Source of the DNA: Bacillota bacterium
GTDB taxonomy: Bacteria; Bacillota; Clostridia; Lachnospirales; Lachnospiraceae
Assembly (NCBI GenBank): GCA_023386315.1
Contig: JAEWJZ010000018.1
Coordinates: forward strand, 186,001 to 250,000
Length of the DNA stretch: 64,000 bases
Direction of reading: 5' to 3'
Made by a program: the position numbers and the translations under genes
Part shown: positions 55,179 to 64,000 of the stretch, piece after piece
Layout: every line of letters begins with the position of its first letter
How positions within the stretch are numbered: position 1 is the first letter of the stretch
Notes under the pieces: model-generated
What the model was told of the DNA's origin: nothing
The model's input: the letters and a program-made list of their open reading frames with translations, nothing else
Databases searched by the model: none

Positions 55179-58100
55179 TTATTCATTTCCGTATAAAGTA
55201 ACCAGCTTCTGCAGATATTCAAATCTTGCTTTTGCATCTTCCTCATTCTTACCGAATAATTCAGCTGCTCTTTCTGGATTCTTCATAGCTAAGGATGCGT
55301 AACGAACCTCACCCTTTAAGAATTCCTGGTATCCTTCCAGTGCAGGAGCCTTGCTGTCTAAGGAGAACTTCTTCTCAGCAGCAGGATTGAAACGGAAGTT
55401 ATTCCAGTATCCGCACTCTACAGCAAGCTTCTCTTCTGTCTGTGCCTTTGACATACCCTTCTTGATACCATGGCTGATACATGGAGCGTATGCGATAATT
55501 AAGGATGGTCCCGGATATGCTTCTGCCTCTGCGATTGCCTTAACAGTCTGGTTGTAATCAGCACCCATAGCAATCTGTGCTACATATACATAACCATAGC
55601 TCATGGCAATGCTTGCAAGATCCTTCTTCTTCGTATCTTTTCCGCCAGCTGCGAACTGTGCTACTGCACCAGTCTTGGTAGCCTTGGAAGACTGACCGCC
55701 TGTATTGGAATAGATCTCAGTATCAAATACCATGATGTTGATGTCCTTACCGCTTGCAAGAACGTGGTCAACACCGCCGAAACCGATATCATATGCCCAG
55801 CCGTCACCACCAAAGATCCACTGAGACTTCTTGCCAAGGAAATCCTTTCCTTTCACAACAGCTTTGGCTAATTCGCAGTCAACTCCCTCTAATGCTACAA
55901 CCAGTTTATCGGATGCAGAACCATTGGTAACACCGACATTGAATGTGTCTAAATATTCTTTGCATGCAGCTTTTACTTCATCAGATGCTTTATCGGAATT
56001 GCAGATTTCTTCTACTTTATTCTTTAATCCTTCTCTGATTGCATTCTGAGCTAAAAGCATACCATAACCGTATTCCGCATTATCCTCGAATAAGGAGTTA
56101 GCCCATGCAGGACCCTGTCCCTTTGCATTTACAGTGTAAGGTGTAGAAGGTGAAGAGTTACCCCAGATGGAAGAACATCCAGTTGCATTTGCAATGTACA
56201 TTCTGTCACCGAATAACTGTGTGATTAATTTTGCATAAGGCGTCTCGCCGCAGCCTGCACATGCTCCTGAGTACTCAAGAAGAGGCTGTTTGAACTGGCT
56301 GCCCTTTACAGTTGCTTCTTTGAATTTATCAATAACTTCCTGCTTGATTGGCAGAGTCTGACCATATTCAAATCTTTCCTGTATTGCATCACAGTTTGCT
56401 TCCATGTTAACCATGGTAAGAGCTTTCTCACCCTTCTTTCCAGGACAAACATTTGCACAGGAACCGCAGCCGGTACAGTCAAATGCAGATACAGTAATAG
56501 CAAACTGATATCCTGGCATACCGGTCATCGGAAGAGCTTTCATGTTCTCAGGTCTCTTAGCAGCCTCTTCCTCTGTTAAAGCGATTGGACGGATAACAGC
56601 ATGAGGACATACATAAGAACAGAAGTTACACTGAATACAGTTGTCCGGATTCCACTGAGGAATGGTTACTGCAATACCACGTTTCTCGTAAGCAGCAGAT
56701 CCGGAAGGTGTGGAACCGTCAACATAATCAACAAATGCAGATACTGGTAAGGAATTACCATCCTGAGCGTTGACTTTTGTCTGAACATTGTTAACAAAAT
56801 CAACAACATCCTGTTTTCCGTTTGTGATCTTCTTATAATCAAGGCCTTCGTCTTCGCAGTTCTTCCAGCTCTCTGGTACTTCAATCTTTACAACGCCCTT
56901 TGCACCGGCATCAATTGCTGCCCAGTTCTTCTGAACGATTTCTTCACCCTTACGGCCATAAGTTGCCTTTGCAGCAGCTTTCATAAGCTCGTTTGCTTTT
57001 GCTGCAGGAATGATTCCTGTCAGTTCAAAGAATGCAGACTGAAGAATGGTATTGATACGGGTTGCACCCATACCAGTCTCGATACCGATCTTAACACCGT
57101 CAATGGTGTAGAACTTGATGTTGTGCTCAGCAATATACTTCTTAACCTGTCCAGGTAAGTGCTTTTCAAGACCTTCCTGATCCCATGGGCAGTTTAATAA
57201 GAACACACCGCCGTCAACCAGTTCCTGAACCATATTGTACTTACGGATATAGGAAGGATTGTGGCATGCTACGAAATTAGCTCTGCGGATTAAATAGGTT
57301 GATTTAATCGGCTTATGTCCGAAACGTAAGTGAGACATCGTGATACCGCCGGACTTTTTGGAATCATAATCGAAGTAAGCCTGTGCGTACATATCAGTAT
57401 TATCGCCGATAATCTTAATGGAGTTCTTATTAGCACCTACGGTACCGTCAGCACCAAGACCCCAGAACTTACAGTTTGATGTGCCTTCCGGAGTAGTGAT
57501 GATCTCATCACCTGTCTCAAGAGAAAGGTGAGTCACGTCATCCACAATACCGATGGTAAACGGAGTCTTTGTCTTGTTCTCGTAAACAGCTACGATCTGA
57601 GTTGGAGTCGTATCTTTGGAACCAAGACCATAACGTCCGGTAAGGATCTTAACCTGATCAAACTTAGTTCCCTTTAAGGCTGCAACAACGTCTAAGTATA
57701 ACGGTTCGCCTAAGGAGCCTGGTTCTTTTGTTCTGTCTAAAACAGAAATGGTCTTAACTGTATCAGGAATTGCATCGATCAGAGCCTGTGCGCTGAATGG
57801 TCTGTAAAGACGTACTTTTACGACACCAACCTTGTGGCCTGCTTTAACTAAATAGTCAAGGGTTTCTTCAATTGTATCATTAACAGATCCCATGGAAATA
57901 ATTACATGATCTGCATCTGCAGCGCCATAGTAATTGAAAAGTCTGTAATCAGTACCGATCTTTGCATTCACCTTGTCCATATATTTCTGAACAATTGCAG
58001 GCAGTGCATCATAGTATGGATTGCATGCTTCTCTTGCCTGGAAGAAGATATCTGGGTTCTGTGCGGAACCTCTCAGACATGGATGATTTGGATTTAATGC

Positions 58101-58718
58101 ATGACTGCGGAACTCATCAACTGCATCCATATTTACCATCTCTTTTAAATCTTCATAATCCCATGTTTCAATCTTCTGAATCTCGTGGGAAGTACGGAAA
58201 CCATCGAAGAAGTTAATAAATGGTACTTTACCCTCAAGAGCTGCCATATGAGCAACCGGAGTTAAGTCCATAACTTCCTGTACGCTGGATTCGCATAACA
58301 TTGCACAGCCGGTCTGGCGGCAGGCATAAACATCAGAGTGGTCACCAAAGATTGATAAGGCATGGCTTGCAATAGCACGTGCAGATACATTGATAACGCC
58401 AGGTAACTGCTCGCCGGCAATTTTATAAAGATTAGGGATCATGAGTAACAGACCCTGGGAAGCTGTATAGGTGGTAGTCAGAGCACCTGCTGCCAAGGAA
58501 CCGTGAACCGCACCTGCGGCACCTGCCTCAGACTGCATCTCTGTAATGTGCACTGTCTGGCCAAAAATATTGGTTCTTCCGTCTGTAGACCATTCATCTG
58601 TAGCTTCTGCCATAGGTGAAGACGGGGTTATAGGATAGATTGCCGCTACATCAGTAAATGCATAGGATGCATGTGCTGCTGCATGGTTTCCATCCATGGT
58701 TTTCATTTTTCTTGCCAT
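55179..58718 (-). CDS. nifJ: pyruvate:ferredoxin (flavodoxin) oxidoreductase
   Basis: 1179 aa, the fused one-chain PFOR. Converts pyruvate and CoA to acetyl-CoA, CO2 and reduced ferredoxin, the main catabolic step of clostridial glycolysis. Pyruvate domain with YTASQGLLLMIPNLYKIAGE, two ferredoxin motifs CIQCNFCSYVCPHAVIRP and CTGCGSCANVCPG, and thiamine-diphosphate domain with GCSSIWGNSSPSTPYT and GDGWAYDIGFGGVDHV. GGAGG before the ATG, own SigA promoter at 58790, hairpins at both ends. Confidence 0.97.
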   Translation of the reverse strand: MARKMKTMDGNHAAAHASYAFTDVAAIYPITPSSPMAEATDEWSTDGRTNIFGQTVHITEMQSEAGAAGAVHGSLAAGALTTTYTASQGLLLMIPNLYKIAGEQLPGVINVSARAIASHALSIFGDHSDVYACRQTGCAMLCESSVQEVMDLTPVAHMAALEGKVPFINFFDGFRTSHEIQKIETWDYEDLKEMVNMDAVDEFRSHALNPNHPCLRGSAQNPDIFFQAREACNPYYDALPAIVQKYMDKVNAKIGTDYRLFNYYGAADADHVIISMGSVNDTIEETLDYLVKAGHKVGVVKVRLYRPFSAQALIDAIPDTVKTISVLDRTKEPGSLGEPLYLDVVAALKGTKFDQVKILTGRYGLGSKDTTPTQIVAVYENKTKTPFTIGIVDDVTHLSLETGDEIITTPEGTSNCKFWGLGADGTVGANKNSIKIIGDNTDMYAQAYFDYDSKKSGGITMSHLRFGHKPIKSTYLIRRANFVACHNPSYIRKYNMVQELVDGGVFLLNCPWDQEGLEKHLPGQVKKYIAEHNIKFYTIDGVKIGIETGMGATRINTILQSAFFELTGIIPAAKANELMKAAAKATYGRKGEEIVQKNWAAIDAGAKGVVKIEVPESWKNCEDEGLDYKKITNGKQDVVDFVNNVQTKVNAQDGNSLPVSAFVDYVDGSTPSGSAAYEKRGIAVTIPQWNPDNCIQCNFCSYVCPHAVIRPIALTEEEAAKRPENMKALPMTGMPGYQFAITVSAFDCTGCGSCANVCPGKKGEKALTMVNMEANCDAIQERFEYGQTLPIKQEVIDKFKEATVKGSQFKQPLLEYSGACAGCGETPYAKLITQLFGDRMYIANATGCSSIWGNSSPSTPYTVNAKGQGPAWANSLFEDNAEYGYGMLLAQNAIREGLKNKVEEICNSDKASDEVKAACKEYLDTFNVGVTNGSASDKLVVALEGVDCELAKAVVKGKDFLGKKSQWIFGGDGWAYDIGFGGVDHVLASGKDINIMVFDTEIYSNTGGQSSKATKTGAVAQFAAGGKDTKKKDLASIAMSYGYVYVAQIAMGADYNQTVKAIAEAEAYPGPSLIIAYAPCISHGIKKGMSKAQTEEKLAVECGYWNNFRFNPAAEKKFSLDSKAPALEGYQEFLKGEVRYASLAMKNPERAAELFGKNEEDAKARFEYLQKLVTLYGNE

Positions 58719-58760
58719 TCTTGATTTCCTCCTGCAAATGTGAATATTTGTATAATTTGG

Positions 58761-58775
58761 TTCCCCTTAGGGGAA
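58761..58775 (-). promoter_or_regulatory. palindrome in the PFOR leader
   Basis: TTCCCCTTAGGGGAA is a 6-bp inverted repeat around a 3-bp centre, about 10 nt past the expected start and 40 nt before the ATG. It could be an operator or a small mRNA hairpin. Confidence 0.4.
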
Positions 58776-58789
58776 AGTGACCTGACATT

Positions 58790-58817
58790 ATTATAACAAT
58801 TATTCAACAAAAAGCAA
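58790..58817 (-). promoter_or_regulatory. SigA-type promoter of the PFOR gene
   Basis: Minus strand -35 TTGCTT (58812-58817), 16-bp spacer, -10 TATAAT (58790-58795). Confidence 0.6.
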
Positions 58818-58859
58818 ATATTAAAACTGGAAAATAAAGTATTATTTTCAAAACAATTT

Positions 58860-58903
58860 AAAAAAAGACAGCATCAGATTGGAAAAACGCGTCTGATACT
58901 GTC
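58860..58903 (-). terminator. terminator after the VanW gene
   Basis: GACAGCATCAGA / TCTGATACTGTC stem (one mismatch), followed by a run of T on the minus strand. Confidence 0.85.
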
Positions 58904-58920
58904 TATTTTACACGATTTTA

Positions 58921-60624
58921 CTACTGGCTCATGGGATTGGGCTGAATCACAGTCTGAGTATTGTCAGCAGTGGTTCCTTCCGTCTCCGCCTGGGTAGCCG
59001 CAGTGTTCTGGGTTTCCTGTGCCGGTGCCTGCGGGGTTGTCTCCGCATTCACTCCCGGACCATTCCCTGTTGCCGCCGTAGTCTGGGTACTGCCCTGATT
59101 GTTCTCCGGTACTGATGCTGACGGATCTGTGTCAGGTACCACAACACCGGATGTATTGCGCTTAATTGTGGCGGGCTTGCCGCGGTACGTACTGTTATGG
59201 AAGAATTCATCGCTTACCACAGTACCATCCTTTTTAGTCACCAGATTAGTTACCCAGCGGCTTCCCTTGGTTTCCTGCTTAATGACTTTTTCCTCTCCCG
59301 GCTGCATGGTCTGATCCTCTTCATAAATTGGCGCCGGAGCATCTAACTCCGCTGTCTTCTGGGAGGTCATTGACAATGTCACACCATCTTCCAGTATCGG
59401 GATACCTACTATGGAAATCTTAAGCTTGCGGTCAGCAAAACTGGTTCTGATCGCGATGGCGCTGGAAGAATTATTGATAAACTTCATATCCGGTCCGCCA
59501 AAACTTACCATGGCATCCTCACCAGGGGTAACATAGGAAGGTTCATAACTGTGAGCATGGCGCTCTGTGGTTGTCAGTCCTGCAAAAACAACTGCATTAT
59601 ACAGTGTAGAAGAAACCTGGCATACACCGCCTCCCGGCTCTTCAATCAGCACTCCGTTTAAATAAGCTCCTGCCGGGCGGTATCCCTTTGCAGAGGAACG
59701 CTCACCGGTTGTCTTATTAAAAGAGAACTCTTCTCCGGGCTGCAGAATCAGGCCATTCAGTGCAGTGGAAGCAAGCTCGATGTTCTTATTCCTGTCGCTG
59801 TTTGTGGTGGTCGTCGTCGTATAGGTTCCGATCACTTTATACAGTGCCTTTGCCTGCTCTTCTGTAATTTTAGGAGCAGTTTCATTCGCCTGAGCAGAAA
59901 CAGAAGCCTTATAATTCTTCGCCTTAATCTGCGCAAGAATATCGGCTGTCAGCTTGTCCTGATCAACGGCAATTCCCTTTTCTTCCCCGGAATAAACAAA
60001 CTTCCCGGTGGTTTTATCAAAGCCGGAAATAGAACCATTCTTAGCGGGTACATCCCACTTAGCCGCAATGGCTTTTACCTCAGTCTTTACGTCATCCTCA
60101 AGACCCTCAGTATCAATGGTATACTCTTCTTTCGCATCTTTGCTGTAAATCTCCTCCAGCAGAGTATCAATTCTGCTGTCCAGAAAATTCTTCAGTTCAT
60201 AGGTTTCGTCCTGAAAGGTAACTTTCATCCCCCAGCCAAGTGACTGATCTATTGTTTTTTTTGCCTCAGCCCTTGATAAACCTGTAATTGAAATTCCTTC
60301 TACATGTACCTCTTTTTTCAGCTGGGTCTCAGAGACTGTCGTGGAATTCACATCTGTCTCCTTCGTCTTATGACCCCCAATATACTTAACAGCAGCCATA
60401 ACACTGATAACGGAGGCAACAGCGAAAACAGCAGCCAGCAGAATCTTCGTAATTCCGTACTGCGGCCCTCTTCTTCTCTTTTTCCCACGCCTTTGCTGAT
60501 AGGAGCTGCCCCCTCTGTAAGACTGGCTTGTCCTTCTGCCTGAATTCGGCGTATTTCTTTTGCTTCCGTTCTGGGAGGAATAGGTTCTTCCCCCGCTTCT
60601 TTGTCTGTTATCATCCTGACTCAT
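58921..60624 (-). CDS. VanW family envelope protein
   Basis: 567 aa. Basic Arg/Ser/Gly-rich cytosolic head (residues 1-55), one membrane helix (ITKILLAAVFAVASVISVMA), two peptidoglycan-binding-4-type segments (about 100-240), then the VanW core with GEEFSFNKTTGERSSAKGYR, PGGGVCQVSSTLYNAVVFAG and PDMKFINNSSSAIAI. A G5-like stretch and a Thr/Gln/Pro-rich tail end it. Sits on the outer face of the membrane; binding to cell wall is likely, exact function unknown. AAGGTGA before the ATG. Confidence 0.87.
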   Translation of the reverse strand: MSQDDNRQRSGGRTYSSQNGSKRNTPNSGRRTSQSYRGGSSYQQRRGKKRRRGPQYGITKILLAAVFAVASVISVMAAVKYIGGHKTKETDVNSTTVSETQLKKEVHVEGISITGLSRAEAKKTIDQSLGWGMKVTFQDETYELKNFLDSRIDTLLEEIYSKDAKEEYTIDTEGLEDDVKTEVKAIAAKWDVPAKNGSISGFDKTTGKFVYSGEEKGIAVDQDKLTADILAQIKAKNYKASVSAQANETAPKITEEQAKALYKVIGTYTTTTTTNSDRNKNIELASTALNGLILQPGEEFSFNKTTGERSSAKGYRPAGAYLNGVLIEEPGGGVCQVSSTLYNAVVFAGLTTTERHAHSYEPSYVTPGEDAMVSFGGPDMKFINNSSSAIAIRTSFADRKLKISIVGIPILEDGVTLSMTSQKTAELDAPAPIYEEDQTMQPGEEKVIKQETKGSRWVTNLVTKKDGTVVSDEFFHNSTYRGKPATIKRNTSGVVVPDTDPSASVPENNQGSTQTTAATGNGPGVNAETTPQAPAQETQNTAATQAETEGTTADNTQTVIQPNPMSQ

Positions 60625-60805
60625 TTACTTCACCTTTTTACATGATTATGTAGCATTACACTGAGTAGTATACCATACTTTGTGGGAAATGCTATTACGT
60701 TTTTATGAATTTTCTTAATTATTTTTCGCGTAAATTCTACATTTTACAGAACTAAAAAAACATGTTACTATAGTATTAATAAACTATTTCATTTCGGAGG
60801 TTACT

Positions 60806-61660
60806 ATGAATTTTGTCGATCTTCACGTTCATTCAAATGCTTCAGACGGCACCTTCACACCCGCCAGAGTCGTAGAACTGGCAGCGCAAAAGGGACTCTC
60901 GGCAATTGCGCTTACAGACCACGATACAATAGAAGGCATACCTGAGGCACAGAAAGCAGCAGAAAATCTGCCATTGGAAGTCATTCCCGGCATCGAGCTC
61001 TCCTGTGTTTATCTGGATGAGGAAATTCACATTTTAGGGCTTTATGTCGATCTGTCTGATAAAAAGTTTCTTGCGGAGACTGACAATTTAAAAGAGATCC
61101 GCATAAAAAGAAACCTGGAAATGATAAACCGGTTTCAAAATGCCGGAATTGATATCACGCTCCAGGAAGTGCAGGCCGGAAATCCTGATACAGTCATTAC
61201 CCGGGCCCATTTTGCCCGAATCCTTTTGGAAAAAGGTTATGTCACAAGCATGGAGCAGGCATTTAAAAAATATTTAAGCTATAATGGCCCTTACTGCCCC
61301 AGGAAGGAAAAAATCACACCGGAGCATGCCATGAAACTACTGGGAGACTGCAACGCTTCACCTGTTCTCGCCCACCCTTACCAGTATCACCTGGGAGACA
61401 AAAAAACGGAAGAACTGATCTCCTTTTTAAAACAACTGGGGCTTCACGGTCTGGAGGTATACCACTCTTCCAATAATCAATATGAAAGCGGCAAGTTAAA
61501 AAAACTCGCAAAAAAATACCAGCTCTTTCCTACCGGCGGTTCTGACTTTCACGGGACCAACAAGCCCGACATTGACTTAGGTACAGGAAGAGGCGGTCTT
61601 CGTGTCTCAGCCCTGCTTCTTGATGATATCAAAAGAATACGGCAGGAGAAGGGGCTGTAA
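60806..61660 (+). CDS. PHP-domain phosphoesterase, YciV/TrpH-like
   Basis: 284 aa. Metal-binding motifs: DLHVHSNASDGTFTP, LTDHDTIEG and VIPGIELSC near the start; later VLAHPYQYHL, GLEVYHSSNN and GSDFHGTN. This is the RNase AM / 3',5'-nucleotide bisphosphatase branch of the PHP family; 5'-end RNA processing or pAp removal is the known activity. GGAGG ribosome site. Apart from the neighbours, divergent from the VanW gene. Confidence 0.88.
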   Translation: MNFVDLHVHSNASDGTFTPARVVELAAQKGLSAIALTDHDTIEGIPEAQKAAENLPLEVIPGIELSCVYLDEEIHILGLYVDLSDKKFLAETDNLKEIRIKRNLEMINRFQNAGIDITLQEVQAGNPDTVITRAHFARILLEKGYVTSMEQAFKKYLSYNGPYCPRKEKITPEHAMKLLGDCNASPVLAHPYQYHLGDKKTEELISFLKQLGLHGLEVYHSSNNQYESGKLKKLAKKYQLFPTGGSDFHGTNKPDIDLGTGRGGLRVSALLLDDIKRIRQEKGL

Positions 61661-61684
61661 ACCTCATCCTGCCCATATCATAAA

Positions 61685-62668
61685 TTATCCGATTTTTCCT
61701 TCATCCATATAACGGGCAAGGTCTATGGCAAAGTACGTAATGAGAATGTCTGCCCCTGCACGGAAGATGCTCACTGCTGACTCACACACTGTTTTTTCTT
61801 CATCCATATAACCGGCTTTGGCAGCAGCCTTGATCATGGAATACTCTCCGCTCACACTGTAAGCTGCCACAGGCACATCTGTACGGTCTGCTACCTCACG
61901 AATGATATCCAGATAGGAAAGAGCCGGTTTCACCATTACGATATCCGCACCTTCAGCCACGTCAAGCTCCACTTCCTTTAACGCTTCCTTCCTGTTATGG
62001 TAATCCATCTGATAGCTCCTGCGGTCTCCGAAGGCAGGTGCCGACCCGGCGGCCTCCCGGAACGGTCCGTAAAAAGCAGAAGCATATTTGGCAGAATAAG
62101 CCATAATCGGAACATTCACGAACCCTGCTTCATCAAGAGCCCGCCTTATGGAGCTGATCCTTCCATCCATCATATCAGACGGAGCCACCATATGAGCACC
62201 CGCTTTTGCATGAGAGACTGCAATGCGGTTTAAGTATTCCAGAGTCTGGTCATTATCCACATACTCTCCATCTAAAATCCCACAATGTCCGTGGGATGTA
62301 TATTCACACATACATACGTCAGTAATGATATAAACAGAGGGATAGAATTCCCTGATGTACCGGATGGTGCGCTGCACAATTCCATTATCATCATATGCCT
62401 GACTGCCGCAGCTGTCCTTTAACGCCGGTATTCCAAACAGAATCACCTTGTTAATTCCGGCAGATATAAGCTGATCAAGAATAACGTTCAGCCGGTCCAC
62501 ACTATATCGATACTGTCCTTCCATAGAAGGAATCTCTTCTACTATGCCTTCTCCATCCACCGCAAACAGCGGATAAACAAGGGACTGCCTGGATACTCTG
62601 GTCTCCCGCACCATCTCTCTTAAGGATTCAGATGTTCTGAGTCTTCTAGGTCTGAATAATAAATCCAT
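61685..62668 (-). CDS. hemB: delta-aminolevulinic acid dehydratase (porphobilinogen synthase)
   Basis: 327 aa from ATG 62668, 8 nt from GGAGG; an ATG two codons earlier is too near. Joins two aminolevulinate molecules into porphobilinogen, the shared early step of heme, siroheme and cobalamin. Schiff-base lysines lie in [17 protein letters not shown] and [13 protein letters not shown]; the zinc site is [16 protein letters not shown] with three Cys, so this is a zinc enzyme. No other tetrapyrrole gene is near. Own promoter at 62698. Confidence 0.95.
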   Translation of the reverse strand: MDLLFRPRRLRTSESLREMVRETRVSRQSLVYPLFAVDGEGIVEEIPSMEGQYRYSVDRLNVILDQLISAGINKVILFGIPALKDSCGSQAYDDNGIVQRTIRYIREFYPSVYIITDVCMCEYTSHGHCGILDGEYVDNDQTLEYLNRIAVSHAKAGAHMVAPSDMMDGRISSIRRALDEAGFVNVPIMAYSAKYASAFYGPFREAAGSAPAFGDRRSYQMDYHNRKEALKEVELDVAEGADIVMVKPALSYLDIIREVADRTDVPVAAYSVSGEYSMIKAAAKAGYMDEEKTVCESAVSIFRAGADILITYFAIDLARYMDEGKIG

Positions 62669-62697
62669 TTCCATTACCTCCCTTTTATTCCTGTCCT

Positions 62698-62761
62698 ATT
62701 ATACACCCTCTCAAATAAGATTCAAGTAATTCTTGCGGCATTGGAAAAGATTGCTTATAAT
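62698..62761. promoter_or_regulatory. back-to-back promoters of hemB and the downstream small gene
   Basis: Minus strand for hemB: TTGAAT (62720-62725), 16 bp, TATAAT (62698-62703). Plus strand: TTGCGG (62733-62738), 17 bp, TATAAT (62756-62761). The two -35 boxes are 7 bp apart. The plus promoter lies inside the frame opening, so the small gene must start later, at 62802. Confidence 0.7.
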
Positions 62762-62801
62762 AGCAGATGTACAATATGAATCAGAAATGAGGTACTTTAT
62801 T

Positions 62802-63056
62802 ATGGAAGAATTCTATCAGGCAATCGAAGAAGCCATACGTAACACCGGATATGACGCATCGGTAAACGGGCAGGAAATCTACGATGAGATCTGTGATGAA
62901 ATTGAAAGCAGGGAGCCGGGAGCTTACGTGTTTATGTCTAAAAAAACAGATGAAATTTTCTTTGAGTACAAGATTCAGATCTTTGAAGATCAGTTTAATT
63001 TAAGTGCCATTGACATTCACACCCCGGATCAGGTTTATCACGTTGACCTAGATTAA
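62802..63056 (+). CDS. small acidic protein of unknown function
   Basis: 84 aa from ATG 62802 (GAGGT upstream). Acidic helix first (MEEFYQAIEEAIRNTGYDAS, ISGEEIYDEICDEIE-like text), then a beta part ending VYHVDLD. No signal or membrane segment. No family recognised. Own promoter, between hemB and the AI-2E gene, with a shared terminator. Confidence 0.6.
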   Translation: MEEFYQAIEEAIRNTGYDASVNGQEIYDEICDEIESREPGAYVFMSKKTDEIFFEYKIQIFEDQFNLSAIDIHTPDQVYHVDLD

Positions 63057-63060
63057 CCGA

Positions 63061-63107
63061 AAAAGGATATCCGAACGACTGTATTCGTCTTCCGGATATC
63101 CTTTTTT
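63061..63107. terminator. bidirectional terminator
   Basis: AAAAGGATATCCG / CGGATATCCTTTT stem with inner ACGA/TCGT, A- and T-runs outside, between convergent genes. Confidence 0.9.
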
Positions 63108-63108
63108 C

Positions 63109-64000
63109 TTACTGTTTTATTGTTTTTCCGCGTTTTAAGCGTTCTTTCGCCCAAATTCTTTTATTCACGATTTCTCTTAAAACAGCATATAAGACGGAAC
63201 AAAGCGGGATAAAAATCAGCATCCCCACAATTCCCATGGCGCTGCCGCCTATGGTTACCGCTACCAGAACCCAGATAGCAGGAAGACCAACCGAATTCCC
63301 CACCACATGAGGATAGATGAAATTTCCTTCAATCTGCTGCAGAACGAAAAAGATGATGAGAAACAGGGCAGCATCAAAGGGTTTTACCATCAGCATTAAA
63401 AAGGCTCCGATTGCACATCCGATGAATGCCCCGAACATTGGAATCAGCGCGGTAAACGCAATCAGCACTCCAATGAGAAGTGCATACGGAAGACGCAATA
63501 CCGATAATGTGATAAAGAACATACTGCCAAGTATGACTGCCTCCACGCACTGTCCTGCAAGAAAATTGGAAAAGGTACGATTGGCAAGACTTAATACTTC
63601 TAAAATTCTCTCTGATGCATGGTCAGGAAGAAATGCTTTCATAAGTTTTTTCATCTGCCTGGATAAATTTTCCTTCTGTAAAAGAATATAAACTGCAAAC
63701 ACCAGACCAATTGCAAAGGTGGTTACTCCGCTTATTATGCTTAAAGCTGCAGATATGGTGGAAGATAATACCGTTCCGGCGCCAACTGATAAAAATTGTA
63801 CAATCTTCTCCAGATAAGATTTCCAGTCAATATGGATGTTGTTAATATAATCTGCTATTTCGGGATATTGGGAAAACAGCTTTTCTGCCTCTTCCTTTAC
63901 TCCGTTCCAAAAAACGGGTAAACTGTACTGCAGGCTTAAGACTGTATCAAACAACTGGGGCATGACTACAAAAATAACCAGAAGTAAAATTCCGATTACA
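63109..64000 (-). CDS. AI-2E family permease (YdiK/PerM type), N-terminus beyond right edge
   Basis: At least 297 codons; the frame stays open to position 64000 and the last 12 codons are a hydrophobic helix (VIGILLLVIFVV), so the ATG at 63963 is not the true start. Helices, then VVAVTIGGSAMGIVGMLIFIP and LIGVLIAFTALIPMFGAFIG are family marks; so is QIEGNFIYPHVVGNSVGLPA. Members export signals, ions or metabolites; the true cargo is often unknown. About 80-100 residues of the N-terminus are probably missing. Confidence 0.85.
   Translation of the reverse strand, partial: VIGILLLVIFVVMPQLFDTVLSLQYSLPVFWNGVKEEAEKLFSQYPEIADYINNIHIDWKSYLEKIVQFLSVGAGTVLSSTISAALSIISGVTTFAIGLVFAVYILLQKENLSRQMKKLMKAFLPDHASERILEVLSLANRTFSNFLAGQCVEAVILGSMFFITLSVLRLPYALLIGVLIAFTALIPMFGAFIGCAIGAFLMLMVKPFDAALFLIIFFVLQQIEGNFIYPHVVGNSVGLPAIWVLVAVTIGGSAMGIVGMLIFIPLCSVLYAVLREIVNKRIWAKERLKRGKTIKQ

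Overview
The window reads as a chromosomal segment of an anaerobic, spore-forming Clostridia species, most likely a Lachnospiraceae of the Lacrimispora/Clostridium XIVa kind. The basis is a one-chain pyruvate:ferredoxin oxidoreductase, a membrane pyrophosphatase, a GXT collagen-like spore-surface protein beside two DUF4489 proteins, AGGAGG-type ribosome sites and Gram-positive lipoprotein and envelope genes. The species name is inference; no rRNA or tRNA gene was seen.

Positions 1-9800 are an AT-rich accessory region. A minus-strand operon encodes a DUF1413 protein, a Vsr endonuclease, a C5-cytosine methyltransferase and a GHKL (MutL/MORC-like) ATPase that runs off the left edge; its promoter carries an 18-bp perfect palindrome over the -10 box. 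Next come an intact large serine recombinase and a decayed second one, an ECF sigma/anti-sigma/secreted-protein set, a possible HEPN protein, an orphan membrane protein and decayed gene fragments.

Positions 9800-20400 are mostly housekeeping: rlmD, a small membrane protein, pcrA, a patatin-like lipase, a heterodimeric ABC exporter and a small DUF3788/YjbR/DinB group. The exporter is preceded by a 31-codon leader peptide and two terminator hairpins whose arms can pair with each other, a layout like the bmrB-bmrCD attenuator of Bacillus.

Positions 20400-37500 form a glycan-utilisation locus with two divergent operons. The minus operon has a solute-binding lipoprotein, two permeases, a GH2 beta-glucuronidase-type enzyme, a GH88 unsaturated glucuronyl hydrolase, a DUF2264 protein and a GH2 beta-galactosidase. 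The plus operon has a YesM/YesN-type two-component system and a heparinase II/III-type lyase. None of the enzymes shows a signal peptide, so the likely scheme is import of glucuronate-containing oligosaccharides and cytosolic breakdown.

Positions 37500-41500 hold two ion-pump loci facing away from each other: a membrane pyrophosphatase with the K+-independent signature, and a Na+-decarboxylase beta subunit with a 51-residue gamma-like partner but no alpha subunit. Positions 41600-45200 are a spore-surface cluster. The rest is envelope and core metabolism: cardiolipin synthase, a DUF362 ferredoxin-like protein, an LtaS-type enzyme, a zinc-ribbon protein, a YtrA-like GntR/ABC operon, a DUF4397 protein, PFOR, a VanW protein, a PHP phosphoesterase, HemB, a small conserved-looking protein and an AI-2E family permease cut by the right edge.
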